Below are positions 36,688 to 46,038 of a DNA stretch of 64,000 bases, one piece after another. How positions within the stretch are numbered: the stretch's first letter is position 1; every line of letters starts with the position of its first letter. The translations under genes and the position numbers were made by a program. Source of the stretch: Alkalinema pantanalense (lineage in GTDB: Bacteria > Cyanobacteriota > Cyanobacteriia > Leptolyngbyales > Leptolyngbyaceae); the NCBI RefSeq assembly GCF_050753345.1, contig NZ_JBLZFX010000003.1, positions 62,001-126,000 on the forward strand, in the 5' to 3' direction. The notes under the pieces are model-generated. The model was not told the DNA's origin. It saw only the letters and a list, made by a program, of their open reading frames with translations, and ran no database searches.

Positions 36688-37971
36688 CTAATTCTCCTGA
36701 CTGGGCAAAATTACCCGCATGGTTGTCCCTTGATTCACTGGGCTTTCTACTTGAATTGTGCCGTGGTGGTTATCCACGATCGCCTGAGCGATCGCCAAGC
36801 CCAAGCCCGTTCCCCCCGATGCTTTCGATCGAGCTGGGTCAACGCGATAAAACCGATCGAACAATTGCGGCAGCGCGTCTTCTGGAATACCGATTCCTGT
36901 ATCAATCACATTCACTTGATAGACTGAATGATTATTGCGTTTGCTCGTTTGCAACTCTACCGTAACGTTACCTGACTTTAGTGTGTACTGAATCGCATTG
37001 CTGACTAGGTTGGTAAACAGTCGCGACAACTGATCCCGATCGCCTTGAATAGCAGCATTTTCCACCGATAGTTTCAGATCTAACTGAATCCCCTTTTCCT
37101 CCGCCACCATCCATTGTTCTTCCACCACTTCCTCTAGCAGATCCCGCAGGTCGATCGTGCCCCATTGTGGTTGCACCATGCCACTATCCTGCCGCGCCAG
37201 AAACAGCAAATCATCCACCAACTTACCTAAACGGCGGGTTAAACGCTCCACCACTTGCAAATGATAGCGCTGGGCTTGCGGATCAGGTTCCGCATCCGCC
37301 AATGCTACTTGGACATTAGTTTGAATAACCGCGATCGGATTGCGTAACTCATGGGATGCATCCGCAGTAAATTGTTTTAAACGCTGGTAGGATTCCCGAA
37401 TCGGTTGCATCGCCAACCCAGACAGCAACCATCCCACACTCGCCACGATCGCAATCAGCCCACTCAGCCCCAACACCAAGTCAAAAAATAATTGCCGCGT
37501 GGGTTTTGTCACTTCAAACCAAGGATGACTCACCCGCAAATAGCCCAGCACTTGCCGCCCAAACTCAACCCGCTCCGTCACCTGCCGCAGCAGATGGGAT
37601 TCATCCAGATGCACCGTCTCGCCATTACTGTAAACATGCAACGGCACCCCGATCGGTTCCGCAAACGTAGACCACAGCAACTCCCCCGTTGGACTAAACC
37701 ACTCCAGATCGATGTGGTCATCTTCTTGTACTAAAAAATTATCCCGAAAACTTGCTTCAACATTGACTTGCAAGAAGCGCGATCGGGGTTCTGCGGGTTC
37801 AATCACTAACGATCGTTGCACCACCTCAACCACATGGCTCAACGTATCGTCAATCCGTTCAATTAACGTGCTGCGAACATAAAAATAAAACCCCATCGCA
37901 AACACAAGCAACAACACTGCGGTTACAGTGGTGTACCAAATTGCCAATCGCCGCCGAGTCGCCTGAAACAT
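36688..37971 (-). CDS. Sensor histidine kinase, RppB/ManS-like
   Basis: A 427-residue membrane kinase. TM1 is about residues 10-32 (AIWYTTVTAVLLLVFAMGFY) and TM2 about 165-190 (FFDLVLGLSGLIAIVASVGW), enclosing a periplasmic sensor domain. HisKA: SHELRNPIAVIQTNV with the phospho-His near 210. ATPase: LVSNAIQYT (N box), DTGIGIPED (G1), RFYRVD (F), GGTGLGLAIAQ (G2). It resembles cyanobacterial kinases sensing metals or redox state (RppB/NrsS, ManS), but I cannot tell which. No response regulator is adjacent, so it is an orphan by position. The ATG at 37971 has AGAGGT upstream; the TTG at 37983 is unlikely. Confidence 0.85.
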   Translation of the reverse strand: MFQATRRRLAIWYTTVTAVLLLVFAMGFYFYVRSTLIERIDDTLSHVVEVVQRSLVIEPAEPRSRFLQVNVEASFRDNFLVQEDDHIDLEWFSPTGELLWSTFAEPIGVPLHVYSNGETVHLDESHLLRQVTERVEFGRQVLGYLRVSHPWFEVTKPTRQLFFDLVLGLSGLIAIVASVGWLLSGLAMQPIRESYQRLKQFTADASHELRNPIAVIQTNVQVALADAEPDPQAQRYHLQVVERLTRRLGKLVDDLLFLARQDSGMVQPQWGTIDLRDLLEEVVEEQWMVAEEKGIQLDLKLSVENAAIQGDRDQLSRLFTNLVSNAIQYTLKSGNVTVELQTSKRNNHSVYQVNVIDTGIGIPEDALPQLFDRFYRVDPARSKASGGTGLGLAIAQAIVDNHHGTIQVESPVNQGTTMRVILPSQEN

Positions 37972-37983
37972 ACCTCTAATCAA

Positions 37984-38168
37984 AATCCCCCCTTATTAAG
38001 GGGGGCTAGGGGGGATCGAATTTTACGCAATCAACCGAATCATTTTCTTCAGTTTTCAATCACGTGAAAATGCTAGAGTTTCGATCCCCCTAAATCCCCC
38101 TTATTAAGGGGGACTTTGAAGATGTTTTCCGGTTCCCCCCTTTTGAAGGGGGGCTAGGGGGGATCGAA
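37984..38168. repeat. Three copies of a C/G-rich palindromic repeat
   Basis: Two copies (about 37984-38020 and 38133-38168) are in direct orientation and one (about 38081-38117) is inverted. Each contains a core of Cs and Gs around TTATTAA or TTTTGAA and a flanking CTAGGGGGGATCGAA. They form strong hairpins, like an interspersed nonautonomous element or REP-type repeat. The first copy abuts the start region of the sensor kinase gene. Confidence 0.7.
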
Positions 38169-38185
38169 TAAAACGCCAGTCGCTT

Positions 38186-39550
38186 CTACTTCACCCGCAC
38201 CGCACGGTTTGCCGTATTCCGTTCCACATCCCGCACCTTCTTACCGCGCCACAACAGCCGAATCGGAGTTCCCTTAAAGCCCAACGACTCCCGGAACTTC
38301 CGCTCAATGTAGCGTCGATAGCCATCCCCAAACAGTTCGGGATTATTGACAAATAGCGCGATCGTGGGTGGCTGGGCACTCACCTGTGTCCCGTAGTAAA
38401 TTTTGCCCTGCTTGCCTTGGCGGGTGGTGGGCGGCGTGTGCCACATCACCGCATCTTCCAGAATTTCGTTGATGACGGACGTACTAATGCGGCGTCGGTG
38501 TTGTTCCGCTGCCGGAGCAATTAGATCGAAAATTTTCTCCACCCGTTGCCCATTCATGGCACTGGTGAAAATCATATCGGCCCATTCCGTGAAGTGCAGC
38601 CGCGATCGCACATCCCGTTCGTAGTCGTAAATCGTCGTGGAATCCTTTTCGATCGCATCCCACTTATTCACCACCACCACACAGGCCCGTCCCTCATCCA
38701 GGATTCGGCCCGCCAGTTTCTGATCCTGCTCAGTGACGCCATCGACGGCATCGATCACCATCAGAACCACATCCGCACGGTTAATCGCCTTAAAGGCCCG
38801 GTTAATGCTGAAAAATTCCGGCCCGTATTCCACATGTTTCTTTTTGCGAATCCCGGCGGTGTCAATCAACCGATAGTTGACGCCCTTGCGCTCCACCAGC
38901 ATATCGATCGTGTCGCGGGTGGTTCCGGAAATGGGACTGACGATCGACCGATTTTGCCCTGTAAAGGCATTCAGCAAACTGGACTTACCCACGTTAGGCC
39001 GTCCCACGATCGCCACCCGAATTTCCTCTGCCTCTTCCACCTCTTCGATCGGCGGAAAATGCTTCAGCACCTCATCCAGGACATCGCCCGTACCGTTCCC
39101 ATGGATCCCCGAGGCTGCGTAGGGTTGCCCCAAGCCCAGACTCCAAAACTCCGCCGCCTGCAATTCCCCCTGCATTACCGATTCGCACTTGTTGACCGCA
39201 ACCACGACGGGCACGTCCTGCAAGCGTAACCAACTGGCGATTTCCTCATCGGCTATAGTTAAGCCTTCCTGCCCATCCACCACAAAAATTGCTGCACAGG
39301 CTTCAATCAGCGCCGCCTCTGCCTGTTCCCGAATGAAGGGTAAAAATTCCGTGTCGTCGTCGAAGACCAACCCGCCCGTATCCACGACCATAAATTCCCG
39401 ATCGCGCCAGAAGGCTCGCTTGTAGGTACGATCTCGGGTAACGCCGGGTTCATCAAACACGATCGCTTCCTGCACCTGGGCAAGGCGATTGACGATGGTT
39501 GATTTACCGACATTGGGACGGCCAATAATGGCAACAACAGGTAACGGCAT
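38186..39550 (-). CDS. der: Ribosome biogenesis GTPase Der (EngA)
   Basis: A 454-residue protein with two tandem GTPase domains needed for 50S assembly. Domain 1: GRPNVGKSTIVNRL, DTGG, NKCE. Domain 2: GRPNVGKSSLLNAF, DTAGI, NKWD. The C-terminal KH-like domain follows (LGFKGTPIRLLWRGK). The ATG at 39550 (MPLPVVAIIGRP) matches the family start better than the in-frame GTG/ATG at 39574. Both GTPase motifs are complete. It is divergent from the epimerase gene. Confidence 0.95.
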   Translation of the reverse strand: MPLPVVAIIGRPNVGKSTIVNRLAQVQEAIVFDEPGVTRDRTYKRAFWRDREFMVVDTGGLVFDDDTEFLPFIREQAEAALIEACAAIFVVDGQEGLTIADEEIASWLRLQDVPVVVAVNKCESVMQGELQAAEFWSLGLGQPYAASGIHGNGTGDVLDEVLKHFPPIEEVEEAEEIRVAIVGRPNVGKSSLLNAFTGQNRSIVSPISGTTRDTIDMLVERKGVNYRLIDTAGIRKKKHVEYGPEFFSINRAFKAINRADVVLMVIDAVDGVTEQDQKLAGRILDEGRACVVVVNKWDAIEKDSTTIYDYERDVRSRLHFTEWADMIFTSAMNGQRVEKIFDLIAPAAEQHRRRISTSVINEILEDAVMWHTPPTTRQGKQGKIYYGTQVSAQPPTIALFVNNPELFGDGYRRYIERKFRESLGFKGTPIRLLWRGKKVRDVERNTANRAVRVK

Positions 39551-39709
39551 AAAGCGTGGAGGGGAAAGAACCAAACCTCTATAGTACCAAGATTTGTCTC
39601 TATGTCTAGCTATTCACATTCAACCGATAGGCTTCAACCAGGAGCCAAGTCTCCAAATCCCAGGAAACCTTGAAATAATAGGTCTTGGAATCTACATCCC
39701 CGCTTTTCC

Positions 39710-40585
39710 ATGACCCTATTCTCCGTTGAAGCACGCCAGCAGCAATACACCACCTACCGCCTCCAGGATGAAACCGCCCAAGCCGCGATCGAAGTAGTGC
39801 CCGATCGGGGTGGGATCATTACCCGCTGGCAGATCCAGGATCGCGAACTTCTGTATCTCAATCAGGAACGATTCCAGGATCCCAACCTGTCCGTGCGGGG
39901 TGGCATTCCCATCCTGTTTCCCATCTGCGGCAACCTGCCCAACAACCGCTACACCCTGGGCGATCGTACCTACAGCCTCAAACAGCATGGGTTTGCCCGC
40001 GATCTGCCTTGGCAAGTCGTCAGCCAATCCGCCACCGACTGCGCCAGCCTCACCCTCGCCCTCTCCAGCAACGCCCAAACCTACGAGGTCTATCCCTTTG
40101 ACTTTCATCTGGAATTTACCTACCGCATCCTGGGCAATCGCCTGACGATCGACCAGCAATACACCAACCACTCCCAAGTCCCCATGCCCTTCTCCACGGG
40201 CTTCCATCCCTACTTCAACGTCCAAGACAAATCCCAACTGCGGTTCGACCTGCCCACCACCACCGCGATCGACCAAAAGACCCAGCAATCCCTGCCATTT
40301 TTCAACACCTTTGATTTTGCCCAACCCGAAATCGACTGGGCCTTTCCCGACCTCAGCCGCACCGTCGCGATCGCCAATGACCTGCAAACCCACCTGCGCC
40401 TCACCCTGACCTACAGTCCTGCCTTTTCCACCCTCGTCTTCTGGACACTTCAGGATCAGGACTTTTACTGCCTAGAACCCTGGTCAGCCCCCCGTAATGC
40501 CCTCAATACGGGCGATCGCCTACTCACCCTCGCCCCCGGAGAAACCCGATCGCTACAAATGGAGCTCACCGCCGACTGGATCTAG
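39710..40585 (+). CDS. Aldose 1-epimerase family protein
   Basis: A 291-residue galactose-mutarotase-like fold. RGGIPILFPICGNLP and LKQHGFARDLPWQVV carry the substrate-binding arginine and histidine, and TGFHPYFNVQ contains the second catalytic histidine; the C-terminal EPWSAPRNALNTGDRL closes the sugar-binding groove. Cyanobacterial versions act on hexose or hexose-6-phosphate anomers; substrate here is unknown. It is long on beta strands and has no signal peptide. ATG at 39710. Confidence 0.85.
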   Translation: MTLFSVEARQQQYTTYRLQDETAQAAIEVVPDRGGIITRWQIQDRELLYLNQERFQDPNLSVRGGIPILFPICGNLPNNRYTLGDRTYSLKQHGFARDLPWQVVSQSATDCASLTLALSSNAQTYEVYPFDFHLEFTYRILGNRLTIDQQYTNHSQVPMPFSTGFHPYFNVQDKSQLRFDLPTTTAIDQKTQQSLPFFNTFDFAQPEIDWAFPDLSRTVAIANDLQTHLRLTLTYSPAFSTLVFWTLQDQDFYCLEPWSAPRNALNTGDRLLTLAPGETRSLQMELTADWI

Positions 40586-40797
40586 CTCCCATCTGGATCC
40601 CAGCTAGATGACCTTCGTGTCTAGGCCACAGCGACCCAAGAGCTAGATCCGTGAAAATGCGGCTCTCCGTACCCCATGGCTCAACAACTTGCCGTAAATT
40701 GATAGAGTAAGGCACTGGCGAGCAGGGTGAAAATCTTGTCCCAAAAGCATTACAGAGATTCCATACCTGTTTAAAATTCGCGTTTGAAGGTTCGGAA

Positions 40798-42288
40798 ATG
40801 ATTACCGCTCTCACCGTGTTAGTGGCACTGGGCATTCTTGGCTGGGGCTTCTATCGCGCCAAACCCTACGGCAAACTGGGCATTCTGTCCTGGTTACAAT
40901 CGGTGACCTTGATGGCTCCCTGGTTGCTGTTCTTTGGCCTCTTTTCCGTCGGCATCTATCTCAATCTCGTGGGCATGTTGCTCCTGTTCGTCGTGTCCAC
41001 CGGAGGTTATATTCTGCTGGGACGACAAATTCGCACGATCGCCCCCGAGGAACTCGCAAAACGGGCCGAGGAGATTGCTAAAGCTAGGGCAGAAGTCAGT
41101 GAGCCAAGTTCCACCGAGCCAGACGCTGAAGCTTCCACAAAAACCCCGTTTCCTCCAGCGGCGATTCCCCAACTTCAACCCATTTCCACTGAGGATTTAA
41201 CGACTATTAAGGGAATTTTTGGGATAGATACTTTTTTTGCCACGGAAACCATTCCCTTTCAAGACGGGGCAGTGTTTAACGGCAATTTGCGCGGAGATGT
41301 CGAAAAAGTCCATACCAAGCTCTCTGAACTGTTACAGGAACGGACGGGCGATCGCTACCGCTTATTCCTCGTCGAGAACCAAGAAGGTCGCCCCACGGTC
41401 GTCGTTTTGCCCAGTAGCAACGATCCCAAGCCCCTAACCCTGACGCAAAAAATTCTGGCCGCAATTCTCTTTGTCGCCACGATCGGCACCACATTAGAAA
41501 TGGCAGGCTTACTCCAAGGCTTTGATTTCTACAGTGCCCCCCAACGCTACGCCGAAGTGGTTCCCCTCGCCGCAGGGCTGTTCAGTATTCTGGCTGTCCA
41601 TGAACTGGGCCATTGGGTCATGGCCAAACGGCACCAAGTCAAGCTCAGTTGGCCCTTTTTCTTCCCCACCTGGCAAATCGGCTCCTTTGGGGCTTTGACT
41701 AACTTTGCATCCTTGCTACCCAACCGTTCTGCTCTCTTTGATATTGCCTTTGCAGGGCCAGCCGCCGGAGGATTACTCTCTCTGGGCATGTTGATTACGG
41801 GACTGACCCTCTCCCATCCCGGTAGCCCGTTTAAAGTGCCGACCACATTTTTTGAAGGATCCATGTTGGTCGGAACCCTAACTCGGGTGATCTTGGGTAG
41901 CGAAGTTCAACAAAATTTTATTGAAGTGAGTCCCTTAGTGGTTCTAGGTTGGCTCGGCTTGGTCATTACGGCGATTAACTTAATGCCCGCTGGCCGATTG
42001 GACGGTGGACGGATTGTGCAAGCGATCTATGGTCGCAAAATCGCGACCCGTACCACGATCGTGACAATTGTTTTCCTAGGCTTAGCATCCTTGGTCAATC
42101 CCTTGGCACTCTACTGGGCGATCGTCATTCTCTTTCTGCAACGGAATCTAGAGCGCCCCAGCCTCAACGAGCTACCAGAGCCCGATGACACCCGCGCTGC
42201 CTTGGGGTTGTTAGCATTGTTTTTAATGATTACCGTGCTGCTGCCGCTGACGCCCAGCTTGGCAGGACGCTTGGGCTTTTCGGTCTAA
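40798..42288 (+). CDS. Site-2 protease family membrane metallopeptidase, EGY-like
   Basis: A 496-residue M50 protease. After an N-terminal hydrophobic region and a soluble part (about 90-220), the zinc motif HELGHWVMAKRH lies near residue 269 and LMPAGRLDGGRI near 395, the second metal-binding motif. The soluble middle with DLTTIKGIFGIDTFFATETI is characteristic of plant EGY and cyanobacterial homologues, which act in chloroplast or thylakoid development and stress. About seven to eight spans are expected. ATG at 40798 with a weak GGAA upstream. Substrates are unknown. Confidence 0.87.
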   Translation: MITALTVLVALGILGWGFYRAKPYGKLGILSWLQSVTLMAPWLLFFGLFSVGIYLNLVGMLLLFVVSTGGYILLGRQIRTIAPEELAKRAEEIAKARAEVSEPSSTEPDAEASTKTPFPPAAIPQLQPISTEDLTTIKGIFGIDTFFATETIPFQDGAVFNGNLRGDVEKVHTKLSELLQERTGDRYRLFLVENQEGRPTVVVLPSSNDPKPLTLTQKILAAILFVATIGTTLEMAGLLQGFDFYSAPQRYAEVVPLAAGLFSILAVHELGHWVMAKRHQVKLSWPFFFPTWQIGSFGALTNFASLLPNRSALFDIAFAGPAAGGLLSLGMLITGLTLSHPGSPFKVPTTFFEGSMLVGTLTRVILGSEVQQNFIEVSPLVVLGWLGLVITAINLMPAGRLDGGRIVQAIYGRKIATRTTIVTIVFLGLASLVNPLALYWAIVILFLQRNLERPSLNELPEPDDTRAALGLLALFLMITVLLPLTPSLAGRLGFSV

Positions 42289-42624
42289 GACGACAGGCTT
42301 CTAAGACTAAAGGTTACTGACTGGCAAATGCCCCCTGACGGCTTAACACGATTGAACAGCCTGTAAACTGCCATAAAATCCTAAATAATGCTTATTAGCA
42401 ACACAGGCCAGCATTTTCGAGCGTTTACCCACCCAAAACCTTAAATTTTGCGCATTAAGTCTTGATTCCTTTCCGATCGCTCGATATATTGCAACTTAAT
42501 TTAACCGCCTTCAAGACGTTCCATTAGAACTTCTCAATCGGTCTCTTAATTGCACTACCCAGAACAAACTTTACGGTTTCCTGACGGTTTAGTTATTGAT
42601 CTTTCCGGTTGTGGGGTTCAACCT
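42289..42624. other. intergenic region before a PIN-like gene
   Basis: 336 bases; AT-rich. The 75 bases before the preferred ATG are in frame from a TTG at 42550 and might be coding. Nothing else is recognisable. Confidence 0.3.
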
Positions 42625-43602
42625 ATGACAAAAGCTCTGGAAGTTCCACCCGTTTTACTCCTGTTTGACATCAGTGCGGTTTTAGCAACCGAACTCCGCG
42701 ATTGGCAAGCCTTTCGAAGGGTAGGAGAATGCTACCTGCCCCAGGCAGTGCAGCAGGAATTGCAAGACCTCAGCCAACATGCGATCGAAAAATCCCAGGA
42801 ATCCAGAGCTAGGGAATTTCTCGGCTTCTTGGAACGCGGGGTTTGGCAGTGGACCGACGACGCGATCGATCATCCCCTCCTACAACCTGCCCCCGGTCAT
42901 GGCATGAGCAAGCGCGCGCGCTTAGCCCTTGCCGTTTCCCGTTGCGCCCATGGATTTGCGCAATATAACTCCCACAGTCTTGTGGTTCTTGTCACCAATG
43001 AACCCATTCCCCTTCAAGGTTTGCAGTCCCTTCACATCCCCAACCTCTGCCTGATTGCCACCAGTGCCCTGCTAACCTGGAGTCGCACCGATCGTCGCCC
43101 AACACCAGTGGCCCAGCAGATCCTCACAATGCGTCACCTGCGCAGTGAACACCCCGGCATGGGGCAAATGACTGCCTTTACAACCCCGAGTAATGTGGCC
43201 AAGACAACTGCAACTCGCACTCCAACCACAAAAACGGCAGTAACCCACACGATGCCTGATCGCAAGCTCACCTCTACGGGCTCGCTCAATTCCCCTCGAT
43301 CGATGCCTCAAAACCCTCGATCGTCCTCGACCAATCGTCGCCATGCCAAGCCCGATCGCTATCCTGTAACTTCCACCCGACCAAATGCCATTCGCCAATT
43401 ATGGTCAGGCTTCCTAGCCCTTTCAATGTTTGTGTTACTAGGGGGAACGGTTTGGTACCTATTCCATCCCAGAAGTTTCAATCAATTCCTCCGGGATCGC
43501 GGCCTTCCACCCATTCCACCACTGATCTCCCACTCCACCACTGATTTCCCAAGTAATGCCCAAACCTACCGTTCCCCAGTTTTCACAGGACATCCCCAGT
43601 GA
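42625..43602 (+). CDS. PIN-like domain protein with C-terminal membrane anchor
   Basis: A 325-residue protein. Residues about 5-155 resemble a PIN domain: VLLLFDISAV provides an early acidic residue, CYLPQAVQQELQDLSQ a second, and SLVVLVTNEPIPL and SLHIPNLCLIA the later strands. Residues 165-255 are a Thr/Pro/Arg-rich disordered linker. A single span (GFLALSMFVLLGGTVWYLF) near 270-290 is followed by a short tail. PIN domains are nucleases, often toxins, but no antitoxin is adjacent and the late catalytic acidic residue is not obvious. It may be a degenerate PIN. A TTG at 42550 would extend it by 25 residues. Confidence 0.6.
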   Translation: MTKALEVPPVLLLFDISAVLATELRDWQAFRRVGECYLPQAVQQELQDLSQHAIEKSQESRAREFLGFLERGVWQWTDDAIDHPLLQPAPGHGMSKRARLALAVSRCAHGFAQYNSHSLVVLVTNEPIPLQGLQSLHIPNLCLIATSALLTWSRTDRRPTPVAQQILTMRHLRSEHPGMGQMTAFTTPSNVAKTTATRTPTTKTAVTHTMPDRKLTSTGSLNSPRSMPQNPRSSSTNRRHAKPDRYPVTSTRPNAIRQLWSGFLALSMFVLLGGTVWYLFHPRSFNQFLRDRGLPPIPPLISHSTTDFPSNAQTYRSPVFTGHPQ

Positions 43603-43869
43603 AAGTTTGATTGCAAGTTTAATTGTGAAAACGTTCTGTCCAATGGCAGTCGACTATAATTCTGACAGAGGATGAGGCAAGCACAGACAATTCAATATCC
43701 AAACAGTTCGACTATCAGCCCCCAGATTCGAAAACTATAGAGTAGCTCTACACAGCATCTGCTAGGAAATATCTACCATCTGAGCGAACTAAACTGATAG
43801 CCATCTGTAAATTTTGGGTAATCTGCCTGTAAAGCCTTTGTAAATCAGGCAGCCAATGCTGGGTTAGAT
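43603..43869. other. leader of the phosphatase gene with a hairpin
   Basis: 267 bases. Just before the start an inverted repeat CTGCCTG/CAGGCAG at 43823-43852 encloses 16 bases. It lies 18 bases upstream of the ATG and could regulate translation of the REC-GAF-PP2C gene. Confidence 0.4.
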
Positions 43870-45579
43870 ATGAATAGAAGCTCCCAAGCAAAGCTCAAAA
43901 TGCTGATTGTTGACGATGAGCCAGACAACCTTGATCTGCTCTATCGGACATTTCGGCTGGAATTCCAAGTACTCCGTGCAGAAAGTGCCATTGCCGCTCT
44001 GGAGTTACTTGAGGAGTATGGTGAAGTCGCCATTATTATTTCTGATCAGAGAATGCCTGAAATGTTGGGAACTGAATTTCTCAGCAAAACGGTAGAGCGG
44101 TTCCCCGATACGATTCGAATTGTCTTAACAGCTTATACCGATGTTAAAGACTTAGTTGACGCAATTAACTCTGGGAAGGTGTTTAAGTACATCACCAAGC
44201 CCTGGAATCAGCAACAATTACAGGCCGTAGTTCGACAAGCCGCCGAAACCTATCGAGTTGTCAAACAAAGAACTGAGGAACTTCGGCGATCGCTTCGACG
44301 AGAATCCTTGTTTAATGCCGTTAATACTGCTATTCGAGAGTCCATCGACTACGGCAGCATGCTGCAAGCGATCGTGGAAACCCTTGGTAAAAACTTTACT
44401 TCGGAATGCTGTAGCTTGCATCCCATTGAAAACGGGTTTCTGTCCAGCCAAGTGGTTCAGTACATCGCCAACGACCACATTCCCGCGAATCTTTGGAATC
44501 CAACCATGCCTCTGATTCGCACCGTTCTAGAAGACTATGCCACAGAAGACTATGCCACCACGGAGAGTGGGTTTCGAGCTATTAAAACGTTTACGGAAGA
44601 GAATGTCGAGCAGAATACAGCGCATGTCATCATTCCCTTGACCTATCAAACAGACCTACTAGCCGTTCTCTCGATTATTCGCAAAGGGGATCTGAATCAG
44701 TGGTCTACTGAAGATCTGGAACTACTAGAAGGCGTATCAGAACAAGCCGTTATTGCAATTTCTCAAGCGAAACTGTACCAACGGACTCAGAAACAAGCTG
44801 AGCAAATCCGCGCTGAACTTGCTGTTGCTCGGCAAATCCAAAATAATTTACTCCGGCAAACCTTGCCAGAATTACCAGGGGTCTGCGTGCAAGCTTGTTG
44901 CCATCCTGCCCGAGAAGTGGGGGGAGATTTTTTTGAAGTGTATCAACACCCCCAAGGCGATCTTTGGTTGGCGGTGGGAGATGTATCGGGGAAAGGGGTT
45001 CCGGCAGCCTTGTTTATGGCCAGTGCCATTTCTGTCCTGCGCCGGGAACTCGCCCAAGAAACTTCACCCAATCCAGAAGACGTAATGCAAAATTTAAATC
45101 GCATTATGTTAGATGATTTGGTCAGTACTAACTGCTTTATCACGATGGTGTTGGCAAGGTTTAACCCCCTTACCCGACAGATCGTCTATGCCAATGCGGG
45201 CCATCTCTATCCTCTGCTCTGGGCTCGACAAATGGCTAATGCTGAAATTATTCCCCAATATCTGACCAATCGAGGGGTGCCTTTGGGAATTCGTGAACTA
45301 TGGAAGGCACCTTCCGGTAGCGCTGTCCTCGAACCAGGACACACCTTTCTGTTAATGAGCGATGGCGTCACCGAGATCACAATTCGAAATCAGATACCAG
45401 TTTATTCCACAACCCCTACCTCGGCTGAGTCAGGCATGATGCTACAACAGGCAGGCTTCTGGAAGTTACTGCAAGAGGATCGGGATTGTCTAGATCTGAA
45501 ACGTCTGCTTGCCCGAATTCGAGCTGCCACCATTGCCCAAGAAGATGATCAAACTATGCTATCTTTGGAGGTTCTGTAA
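43870..45579 (+). CDS. Response regulator serine phosphatase, REC-GAF-PP2C
   Basis: A 569-residue regulator. REC is residues 10-125 (MLIVDDEPDNLDLLYRTFRL; Asp59 in IIISDQRMPEM; FKYITKPWN). GAF is about 150-300 (ESIDYGSMLQAIVETLGKNF, IPLTYQTDLLAVLSII). The SpoIIE-type PP2C phosphatase follows a coiled linker: REVGGDFFEVYQHP, LAVGDVSGKGVPAALFMASA, ANAGHLYPLLW and LMSDGVTEI contain the metal-binding aspartates. The next gene, three bases away, encodes an RsbW-like kinase, the classic partner. The receiver closely resembles the one at 29997. No RsbV-like antagonist is adjacent. Confidence 0.92.
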   Translation: MNRSSQAKLKMLIVDDEPDNLDLLYRTFRLEFQVLRAESAIAALELLEEYGEVAIIISDQRMPEMLGTEFLSKTVERFPDTIRIVLTAYTDVKDLVDAINSGKVFKYITKPWNQQQLQAVVRQAAETYRVVKQRTEELRRSLRRESLFNAVNTAIRESIDYGSMLQAIVETLGKNFTSECCSLHPIENGFLSSQVVQYIANDHIPANLWNPTMPLIRTVLEDYATEDYATTESGFRAIKTFTEENVEQNTAHVIIPLTYQTDLLAVLSIIRKGDLNQWSTEDLELLEGVSEQAVIAISQAKLYQRTQKQAEQIRAELAVARQIQNNLLRQTLPELPGVCVQACCHPAREVGGDFFEVYQHPQGDLWLAVGDVSGKGVPAALFMASAISVLRRELAQETSPNPEDVMQNLNRIMLDDLVSTNCFITMVLARFNPLTRQIVYANAGHLYPLLWARQMANAEIIPQYLTNRGVPLGIRELWKAPSGSAVLEPGHTFLLMSDGVTEITIRNQIPVYSTTPTSAESGMMLQQAGFWKLLQEDRDCLDLKRLLARIRAATIAQEDDQTMLSLEVL

Positions 45580-45582
45580 AAG

Positions 45583-46038
45583 ATGAAAACAGAGCTGCAC
45601 GTCCCTAGCGATCTACGTTTCTTAGCCGTAGTTGAGCATTGGCTATTAGATAGCCTACAACTAGAAATTGGTAATGTAGTGGACTGGTCAAGACAATCCA
45701 CTCGCCTACGGTTGGCATTAGTGGAAGCTTACTCCAATGTTGTTCGACATGCCCATCGAGATCAGCCTAACTTGCCAGTTGTCCTCAGACTAGAACTTCA
45801 CGATCGCGACCTTGCCTTAGAAATTTGGGACTGTGGTCAAGGGTACAATCCCTCAGAATATAAACCACCGACACCAGAAGATAAGCAAGAACACGGTTAT
45901 GGTTGGCTAATTTTAAACCGCTTAATGGATCGTGTGGAGTATTGTCTCCAAGTAGATGGTCGTAACTGCCTTAAGCTAGAGGCTAATCTACCTAACGCTA
46001 GTGTTGAAGAAGATCAGAAGGTGTCTACAGTAGACTAA
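45583..46038 (+). CDS. Anti-sigma regulatory factor, RsbW-like ATPase
   Basis: A 151-residue GHKL-fold protein. The N box is EAYSNVVRHAHR, G1 is WDCGQGY, and the G2-like loop is EHGYGWLILNRLMD. Family members phosphorylate an RsbV-like antagonist and bind a sigma factor, or are regulated by a PP2C partner. The start is three bases after the stop of the phosphatase gene, so the two are translationally linked. It is shorter than an entire histidine kinase and has no HisKA. The antagonist must be elsewhere. Confidence 0.88.
   Translation: MKTELHVPSDLRFLAVVEHWLLDSLQLEIGNVVDWSRQSTRLRLALVEAYSNVVRHAHRDQPNLPVVLRLELHDRDLALEIWDCGQGYNPSEYKPPTPEDKQEHGYGWLILNRLMDRVEYCLQVDGRNCLKLEANLPNASVEEDQKVSTVD

Noticed and set aside
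38546..39229. Long ORF of 227 codons on the plus strand
   Set aside because: It lies entirely antisense to der, which has all its GTPase motifs; its translation has no recognisable domain and is a shadow of the opposite frame.
39716..40393. Long ORF of 225 codons on the minus strand
   Set aside because: Antisense to the aldose epimerase gene, Gly/Val-rich and without motifs; the epimerase signatures are on the plus strand.
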